The notes below the pieces were generated by a model. The model saw only the letters and a program-made list of their open reading frames with translations. It had not been told where the DNA came from and searched no databases. A stretch of 64,000 nt of DNA from Setoptus koraiensis (Eukaryota > Arthropoda): assembly GCA_048013815.1 (NCBI GenBank), contig CM106586.1:9858001-9922000 (forward strand). The letters run 5' to 3'. This document shows, one piece after another, positions 56,170 to 64,000 of this stretch. Made by a program: the position numbers and the translations under genes. Each line of letters starts with the position of its first letter. Within the stretch, counting starts at the first letter, position 1.

Positions 56170-56520
56170 CCAGCTGGCCGACGAAAGTCACTAAACGCGC
56201 CAACAATTGCAACAATTTGCTCTCCAAACAATCCGAGTGTCACACAGCAACAACAGCAACAACAGCAACGACAACGACGACAACGACAACAACAAGTTGT
56301 GTAATTGCGCCGCCACTGACAATCGCGGCCAATAATTATGCCATTGACAATGTGAGACCGACTGCGCGCGATCGACTGCGCGATTGCGGCCCGCCAATTG
56401 TCAGATCAATGATAAACAAACAAAATGATAAATGATCCGCAATCAGCAACCGCAATCCGCCGCTACCCGCGCTGGCCAGCGACGTCGCCAACGCTCCACT
56501 TTGCGCCCTACCCACTACCC

Positions 56521-56670
56521 GCTGTCCGCTGTCCGCTGTCCGCTGTCCGCTGTCCGCTGTCCGCTGTCCGCTGTCCGCTGTCCGCTGTCCGCTGTCCGCT
56601 GTCCGCTGTCCGCTGGCCACCGTCCGCTGTCCGCTGTCCGCTGTCCGCTGTCCGCTGTCCGCTGTCCGCT
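56521..56670. repeat. 7-bp array (GCTGTCC)n
   Basis: About 21 copies of GCTGTCC with one interruption near 56612-56623. No phase contains a stop on either strand, so several long overlapping frames cross it; all are artefacts. Confidence 0.95.
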
Positions 56671-56738
56671 GGCCAGTATATCGCATCGGCTCGCTCGTTG
56701 GCCGCCCGCAATTGACCGCTGCCCGCAACCGCGGCGTG

Positions 56739-56761
56739 CACAGGTGAGCGGCTCACCTGTG
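56739..56761. promoter_or_regulatory. 23-bp palindrome of two inverted TCACCTGT sites
   Basis: CACAGGTGAGC, a central G, then its exact reverse complement. A third copy follows at 56762. It is scored as a possible protein-binding site only because of the motif and symmetry. Confidence 0.45.
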
Positions 56762-57249
56762 TCACCTGTCGCGGCGCACAGCGCCGCACAGCTAACCAGT
56801 GGCAAGTTGTCGCGGCGACAGTTGCCAAAACTGGCGCAGCCTGGCTGGCTGGCGGTTGTCGGGGGCCACGCACAGACTGCTCGACAGTGCGCACAGACCG
56901 CACGACAGTGTCTACAAGCACAGTTTCTGCAAACCGGCGCGGAAACAACGCCGTGCCCATGTCACACATCACGTCATGTAACTTGTATGTGCCTGCAATT
57001 AGTCGCAACGGGCACAGTCGCACCGGCTGCGCCGTCCGCATTGGCCAGCCACAATCAATCAAGCGAGCCGCGGGCGCAGCTGCGCCCGCCGCCGAACCGG
57101 ATACGGGCGCCACAATCACACCCTCTGGCGTTAGAGCGCGGCCGAGCGCGATCCGAGCGCGATCGGAAAGCGATCCGAGGGCAAGCGATCGGAATGCGAG
57201 CGACTATTGGCGCTAATTTTGCACAGACTGTCACACTGCGGTGCCCACA

Positions 57250-57289
57250 ATCGTTGGGTGGCGCACCACTCTGCGCGCCACCCAATGAT
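57250..57289. repeat. Hairpin, 15-bp stem with one G-T pair
   Basis: 57250-57264 pairs with 57275-57289 around a 10-base loop. The arms centre on TTGGGTGGCGC. Confidence 0.85.
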
Positions 57290-57716
57290 TGATGATGGCC
57301 GCGTCCGCGGGAGGCCGCACCGGGGCGTGACAACTTATATATCTAACTATGTGCCATGTTGTGTGGGGCGCAGCGGTTCGCCTGTGCGACTGCGTAACTG
57401 CACAGTCTGTAGTGCAGACCGAAGTGGGCCACTCGAGCCGCTGATGAGCGGCCCACTCGGCAATTAGTTTGCGGGCGGCGGCGCCGGGCTGCGGGCGGCG
57501 CCGGGTTCGCCGGGGCGACATTTATTTAGCGTTCACTGTCAATTGGGTTTGTAATCTGAAATGTCAATATTGCCTCAGATTGGCGCTCTGTAAACTGTTT
57601 TCGGGCGCCCGTTGCGCGGCCCGGCGTTTTGATACAATTTGGTGTGCGCCAGCGGGCAGTTTAAAGCGACTTAAGCCGCCAGGCTGTGGCAAAACTGTTT
57701 ACTTTACAATATTTAT

Positions 57717-57756
57717 CCGCGGATGGGGCCCGCTTCGGCGTGGGCCCCATCCGCGG
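57717..57756. repeat. GC-rich hairpin, 15-bp perfect stem
   Basis: CCGCGGATGGGGCCC (57717-57731) pairs exactly with 57742-57756 around a 10-base loop containing CTTCGG. Confidence 0.9.
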
Positions 57757-59735
57757 CCGGCTTGCGCAAGTGGACAGCGACGGCACACGGGGCGATTGTG
57801 TGCACACAAGTGCACACAAGCGGCACAGTTTGCAAACAAGATTATATAATAAGTTTGTTTGTTTTTGGCGGCGTCACTCTGCAACGCGGCGGCGCGGCTG
57901 ACTTTAACGGGTAACGGCGCCAACGTGTCACTGCCGGCCAGTTAATGATTGTTTGTCGCACACATTACATAACCAACTTATATACACCCGAACAACAGTT
58001 TATGTGGCTCGGCTCAGATTAGCGCAGTCAACTTGCTGGCTTCGCAAGAATCAATTTCACTTGTCTCGCTCGCAATTTGCACTTGGGGCGCCCCAACGCG
58101 CCCCCCAAATCGAGCGCCAGTGGCGGTGATTTGGCGCCACCGACGGGCAAACATGCGACATAGTTCATATAACCCGCAACTTGTTTGCTTGGCCCGGCGC
58201 GCCGGCCCGCGAGCCGCCGAGGCCATTAAATGCCCGTTATGTCGACCGTTATTGCCACTGTGCACACACTGTGCATATATATTTATATACCGTAATGTGT
58301 GCCAATATAGTTGTGCGCCGTGCTGCAGCGGCTAACCGTGGTCGCGATAATCATCGGGCCGCCTGATGGCTCAATGATTCACTGCCGCGGGCCGCCCTCA
58401 CCGCGGCACGCGCTCGCCTCTAGGTGGCACGCGGGACTCGGTGACGCGCCTTGATAATGCGCGGCGCTCGAGCGGTCGGGCGGCCGGCCCGCGGCACGGG
58501 ACTCGGGACCTCGGAGCCCGCGGAGTCGGTGGAACGACAGTCGTGTAAAACAGTCTGCTGAGTGGATAATTGTTGTGACGCGGCGTGGCGCTGTGCTGTG
58601 CATACGCGGCACAACAATGGTGCGCACGAGCAAAGTTATTCATTGGGGCGCCAGGCGATGAGCCGAGATGGCCAACGATAAGCGGCAAGTCGCGCCGGAA
58701 CTAATAGTTTATTGATAGCGAACAAATTGTGCGCGCACAACGAGCACAATTTTAGCGAAGGCGTGCTCAATTGCCCGTGTGCCGGCGCACAATGCTCGTC
58801 GGGCAGGTCGAGGCGGCTTGCGGGCCCCAACGGGCCAGCTCGGGCCAACTCGGGCCAACTCGGGCCAGGGTATTTCAACAGTGTGCACGCCTTGTGCATT
58901 TTGTGTGAGCGGGGCCCCGTCACACAAAATCATGGCAACATCAATTTCGTTTGCTCTATTTGGCACATGCTGGCCGCGCGACCTCAGACTGTGACGCTCA
59001 GAGCGGACTGCTCGCGGGCCCGTTAACTCTAATAGATTGTGTGTGCCCCGATGGCGGGTCGGTCATCTATTAGATGACCACGGGCCGAAATGTGCGCGCC
59101 GCGCCGGGCCGGCGCTCGAGTGATCAGGCAAACGAGCAAACAAACGGGCCGCTCAATTGGTTGCAGCGGCGCAATTGCAGTTGCGACGGGGATAATGAGA
59201 CACATTTAACCCAGTGACAGGCCAACAAATGTTGCGAGAAATTGTTGTTGTTGCTGTTGGCGTTGTTGCTGCTTATTGGCCATCATTAAATCATGACTTC
59301 CAGTCAGGTGCACACACGCGCAAGTTTGAGTGGGCGATTTTAAAGGAAACGCGCGCGGGCGCGCGGGCCCCCAGTCTGCGGGCCGCAGGCAGTAAATCAA
59401 AGCTGCGCCGTGAGCGCCCGCTGAGGCGCCAGACGGGCCCCAAACGGGCTGAATGGGCGCAGTTGTGCGCTCAACTGGCGCTTGACGGCAAAGTCGCCAA
59501 GAGTCATCAGCGGCAAAGCCGATATGCAAATATTTGTTTGCCGCCGGTCAACTTATTACACAACAAGCGTTGTCGTGTTGGGTAATAACACAACAATGCA
59601 ACACCAACAACGTATACTGCTGCACACAAGTGGCGGCGCATTATTACATCACTTGTGCCTCGCTTACAAGTGATGTAACAATGTTTTACATCTGTTCTGT
59701 TTCACGGACTGTATACATTATGTAACACACACACA

Positions 59736-59823
59736 CACATTGCGTAATATGCCGGACGCACATTGCGTAATACAACGGACACATTGCTTAATACAACGGA
59801 CACACATTGCGTAATATAACGGA
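59736..59823. repeat. 21-bp repeat array
   Basis: Four copies starting at 59736, 59759, 59780 and 59803 with core CACATTGCGTAATACAACGG. The third has CTTAAT in place of CGTAAT. Confidence 0.88.
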
Positions 59824-60046
59824 TATGAGGCGGACATGAGCGATGCAACAATGCGACAATATAACACGGTGCCGTCGTTGTCTCTGTCGTGCCTCTTTGG
59901 GCCCCTTACAAGTCTGACAAGTTGTTAGGGTTGGTGGGGGCGCTTCGCGTTGTTTCGCGCAGTTGCGCAACCCGTTCGCCACGACGTGCCGCCCGTGCTC
60001 GCGGTCACGTTATTATATATTATGCAACGCATTTGTCAGTTTGCAC

Positions 60047-60088
60047 AATCGTTGTCCAGAATCGTTGTCCAGAATCGTTGTCCACAAT
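60047..60088. repeat. 14-bp tandem repeat
   Basis: ATCGTTGTCCAGAA in three copies, the last one diverged. Confidence 0.85.
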
Positions 60089-61820
60089 GGTTATGGTGGC
60101 ACATTATTTGTAGCACAATGTCACAACTTGTGCCAAACAAGTTGCACCCCGACAAGTTGCACAACAACACACAGCTGACCGGACGGCCGCCAATGTCACT
60201 GTCAGCTGTTTGTTGACGTTTGTCGGTGCCGGCGCCACCGACAACAAACTGCGCTTGCGACTCTCACTTTGTCAAGTCGCCAGCGCTGACATTGCCCGAG
60301 ACAGTCGGACCGTCGCACTCGGACCGTCGGACTCGGACGGTGGCGCGACATGCAAATTTCTGACAGTTGTGCACAGCTGATTGGCACAACGAGATTGTGT
60401 CAGTGTATCGGTGCCCGGATTGCGTGCTCGGCCGCATCGCGTGCCGCTCGACTGTGCCGCTTGCTCTTGCGAATCTCAAATTGTTTGAGTCAAATCTCGA
60501 ATTGAGCCAAATATCAAATCTCAAAAATCGCGCGATATTATATCGCCGATATATTCACATTTACCGAGACACTTGATGGTCGCAAAACTGCCTTTGCGAC
60601 AATATATGATGCGACCAGTTGGCGCGGTCGCGCCACCGTCGGCTGCTGGCGGCCTCAAACTCGCCAACAACTGCAACAACCGTCGGGCCGGCCGCCCGGG
60701 CGGTTCGATTTGGCGCACTGAGCGGATCAGTTGGCCGGGCCGACGGGATCGATCGGCCGGTGTCGCTCGCGGCGCCTAGACGCCGGCCGCAGTTATCGCG
60801 CGAGCACCATATCTGCAGATATCGCGTCGCGGGTACGCGCGGGCCGGATCATCTAGCAATGACACGATACAAACGACGGGCCGGCGGAGATCGATGCGAG
60901 ACGAGAGCGCGCGATTGCAAAAGTCAACCAAACAATTGCGAGTCAATCAATTATGAGCCGATGCCCGCTGCGCTGGCGCTGTCACTTGGAAAGTGTCGTG
61001 AATACAAACAAGCCGAATTATGCAATTGCTGTGATCGGCGCACAATGGCCGCTGGTGTTGGCAACAATTGACAATTATCCGCGATCGCCAATTATCCGCG
61101 GCACGACAAACGCACGCTCGCGGCTTGTATGACATGGGCGATCGGCGCCATTGTTGCGTGATTGCGGCCGACGGCGCCACAGGCCAGTTAATCGAAAGTG
61201 ATATCTGTCATTGTTGTCATATCACATACTTATTTGTCGGCCGCATTGATGCGCTCGCGTAATTAGAGCAGCGCCAATGGCCACTTTGGCAACTCGTCGC
61301 AGCGACACTTTGCAAAACTTTCGGCCCCCACTGCTCTCACTTTCCCGGCGAACATTTTCCGCGCCGCTCGGCGCGCAAAAAGTTTGCCCGGCCGGCCCGA
61401 CGCTGCCACGCTACAGAGCCAGCAGCGGACTGCAGAGTCAGCGGCGCGACCGAACTGCAGAGTCAGGGGCGGGTGCGTGCGGAGCGCCCGAGCGGCGCTG
61501 TCCGGTCGGCGGGCAATTATGCGGGCGCTGGACATGCGAACGCGATAATCACTGGCGCTTGTTTAAAGTGGCGCGGCGCAATCAATCATCTCAAGTGACA
61601 CCATTGTGTTTGCGCAAATCACTACCGCGACCGTCGCTATCCGCGCCGGCTCGCTATCCGCGCCGGCTCGCTAAACTGCGCGCCCGTCCCGCACAACATA
61701 TCGGGCGACATCGTCACTGTTCCAGCTCGGCTCGTCTCGCCCCGTCTCGCCGGGCCGCTGTGCCACTTTGCGCGTCCCGGCGGCGCGCATGCAATTAACA
61801 TTGCGGGCTGGGGACAATCA

Positions 61821-61908
61821 GTGTCGTCGTCGTCGTCGTCGTTGTCGCTGTTGTTGTTGCTGCTGTCGTTGTTGCTGTCGTTGCTGTTGTCGTGTTGTTG
61901 TTGCGGGT
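61821..61908. repeat. TCG/TTG triplet tract
   Basis: Starts as pure TCG (about six units) and continues as GTT/GCT/GTC. Confidence 0.85.
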
Positions 61909-63078
61909 CGAGTAAATCGAGGCCACGCCGGCCGCCCGTCGCCCCTGACAACGGGCGCGAGTGTGTCGCCGGAGCGGAATTGTCGCGGCGCGGCGGTGCC
62001 GCGGTGTCGCGGTATCACGCGGTATTATGGTATTATAGTATTATGGTATTGCGTCATCAGTAGCTGGCAACATTGCATGATTTAGTCGGTGTTTAGCGGC
62101 GTTTAGCCGGCCAGCAGATAGTCCGATTGAGTGTGTGATTACACGCAGACGACGACGATTACATCACAGCATGACATGATTACATGATTGCGAGCACGTG
62201 GCGGTCGCCGTACGTGCTGGTTGCGTCAACAGGGAACCCATTGAATAATAATGAGTGCGCTCTGATTGGCGGTTGGCCTGCGTCGCTGTTGCCGTTGTCG
62301 TTGTTGTTGTGGCTGTTGCCGTTGTTGTTGGCTCGGTTGTTGCGGCTCGGTTGTTGTTGGCTCGGTTGTCGCGGCTCGGTTGTCGGCGTTGCAACCGAGC
62401 GACAACAACATTGCAATAATGCGCTTTTGATTTGTTCATAATTAGTGTTGCCACTGGTCGAGTGCTTGACACTGGCGGACAGTTTCGAGATGAGACAAAC
62501 TGCAAAAGCGCAACCGAAACTGGCCCCAAAGTCGCCCCTCGTGACCGTTGCGCCGGCCACTGTGAGAACGCGCCCTGTTCCGGGTGCCGAAACTGTGCCA
62601 ACGAGTGCGCTAATGCAGTCGCTAATGCCGGCGCGCGCGCGCGCCCGCGTTGCTAAAGACGAGCCACGCCGGATAAATGGGAATCGGCCCATTACTATTG
62701 TTACGTAATAATAATTACCGCGACAACACCGCTCACACACTCGCCCCGCACAGCGCGATGCGGCCAATGCGTGTCCGTCATCGTCGCTGTCATTGTTGGC
62801 GTGGCCGGTTGTTGCTCGTCGCCGGTTGTTGCCGGTTGTTGCCGGTCGTTGCAGTTGCTGGCCGCTGTTGCTGGCGCCGGTCGCAGTCGGTTGTGGTCGG
62901 TGGTTGCCGGTGGTTGCCGGTTGTTGCCGGTGGTTGCCACATCAGTGGCGAGGGGCGCACCAACAGAGCAGAGCAAATTAGTTACATCACACAGTGCGAG
63001 TCCTCCCAAGACAAATCGTGTGAATGGCGAGAATTCTCTCAGGCCGGCCGGCGTGTCAGTGGCCGTAGCCATGGCAGT

Positions 63079-63183
63079 GCAACAACGGCAACAACTGCAA
63101 CGACAACAGCAACAACAACGCCAACAACGCCAACCACTGCAGCAACAACAACAACAACAACAACTGCAACAACGACAACTGCG
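63079..63183. repeat. CAA/CAG/CGA triplet tract
   Basis: About 105 bases. The forward frames read as Gln or Thr runs. Confidence 0.88.
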
Positions 63184-63584
63184 AAATTAACAACGGCGAC
63201 ACAAATCAAGTGAACCCGACAAGAGGCAAGTTGTTGCCACTTGCCACTTCTGCGCGCCAATTTGTCACGCGCGCTGCCGGCCGGCGCGGCGCGGACCGGC
63301 GGCACAGCAGTCCATTATTGGGGCCTCTGACGTAATTGTGAGCCAGCTCGGACACGCACACTGTCCGTTCGGCGGGCGCGCTTTTGTGCAACACTGACCA
63401 AGATTGCGCAACAGCGCGGCACAATCTTGCGAGTCACACGACGGTCGGGCACAGCGCAGCGTGATCAAGTTGCGATAATCAGTTTGTCACCGTGCCGCAA
63501 CAAGGAATTTATCAGAGTATTTCCCGCGCCAAACATGGCACAAATACCGCACAAATATCGGGTGGCCAGCAAAATTGTGCACAC

Positions 63585-63667
63585 ATATATCGATACATAT
63601 CAATGTATATCGATAGATATCAATGTATATCGATGTATATCGACATGTATCGATGTGCATCGATCGT
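63585..63667. repeat. ATCGATGTAT-type array with two perfect DRE palindromes
   Basis: About seven copies of a 10-12-bp unit built on ATCGAT or ATCAAT. TATCGATA occurs exactly at 63588-63595 and 63608-63615. Confidence 0.85.
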
Positions 63668-64000
63668 TCGCCGGGCGAGCGCGGTGCGAATGTGATTCCC
63701 GTCGCGACCACGGGGGCGCTCAAGTGCCACTGGCCGCGCATCGAGCACGAAGTAGCTTGGCGTCACAGCGCCGATATCGCACCGCATCGCCGTTTGTAAC
63801 ATGTGACGCAACAAGCCGCTGGACGGCGGCCAACCGGACCGCGGGCAACTGGACGGCGGGCCGCAAACGGGCGCAAGCTGCAAGCGCCCCGTCGCCCACT
63901 CAAATCAAATTACACGCTTGTTTCTGTTTATTTGTTACGCTGCCGGCCAGTCGTTAGCGGGGGCGCCCCGCGGACACTCAACAATCGCGGCCCGTTCCAG

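Larger units (their letters stand above)
55001..64000. other. Downstream non-coding region, part 3
   Basis: No gene recognised. It holds a GATA-rich inverted repeat (55421-55530), CAGTTGT repeats (55070-55130), a 14-bp-stem hairpin (56134-56169), the 7-bp array (56521-56670), a 23-bp palindrome (56739-56761), two GC-rich hairpins (57250-57289, 57717-57756), a 21-bp array (59736-59823), triplet tracts (55975, 56246, 61821, 62282, 63079) and an ATCGATGTAT array (63585-63667). Confidence 0.6.

Noticed and set aside
56432-57292. 286-codon frame with a heptapeptide repeat
   Set aside because: Produced by the stop-free 7-bp array. Equally long frames exist on the opposite strand.

Overview
The window looks like genomic DNA from an animal, most likely an arthropod. 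It contains one protein-coding gene that I can support. Its coding exons are split by kilobase-scale GT-AG introns, it has an AATAAA-type polyadenylation signal, and everything else is non-coding DNA packed with short tandem repeats. The base composition is mixed and no operon-like or prokaryotic features are present. I cannot place the organism more precisely from sequence alone.

The gene lies on the + strand and encodes a T-box transcription factor of the Tbx20 family (Drosophila midline and H15). Five coding exons (11024-11313, 20493-20769, 30363-30533, 30740-30816, 34514-36254) join in frame to give an 851-residue protein. It has an N-terminal eh1-like repression motif, a complete Tbx20-type T-box spread over exons 1-4, and a very long Gln/His/Asn/Thr-rich C-terminal tail encoded by the last exon. 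Every junction has a GT donor and AG acceptor, and the reading frame crosses each one at a position where the T-box sequence continues without a gap. Introns are 9.2 kb, 9.6 kb, 0.2 kb and 3.7 kb. The 3' UTR ends near 36.55 kb.

The first 10.8 kb, the large introns and the last 27 kb carry no second gene that I recognise. I see no transposase, reverse transcriptase or integrase ORF and no tRNA or rRNA. This DNA consists of imperfect CAA/CAG (or TTG/CTG) triplet tracts on both strands, many minisatellites with units of 7-32 bp, several near-perfect hairpins, and a few short motifs that recur far more often than chance. These motifs are TCACCTGT (a Snail/ZEB-type E2-box), TTACGTAA and TTGCGCAA (bZIP-type palindromes), and a dense GATA cluster at 55.4 kb. 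Most open reading frames outside the T-box gene are products of stop-free tandem repeats.

For a developmental regulator, such a landscape fits long flanking and intronic regulatory DNA, but no enhancer can be proven here. The features most worth a second look are the recurrent TCACCTGT element, the structured hairpins at 2.05, 13.77, 26.37, 55.48 and 57.73 kb, and a non-repetitive island at 12.67-12.97 kb inside intron 1.
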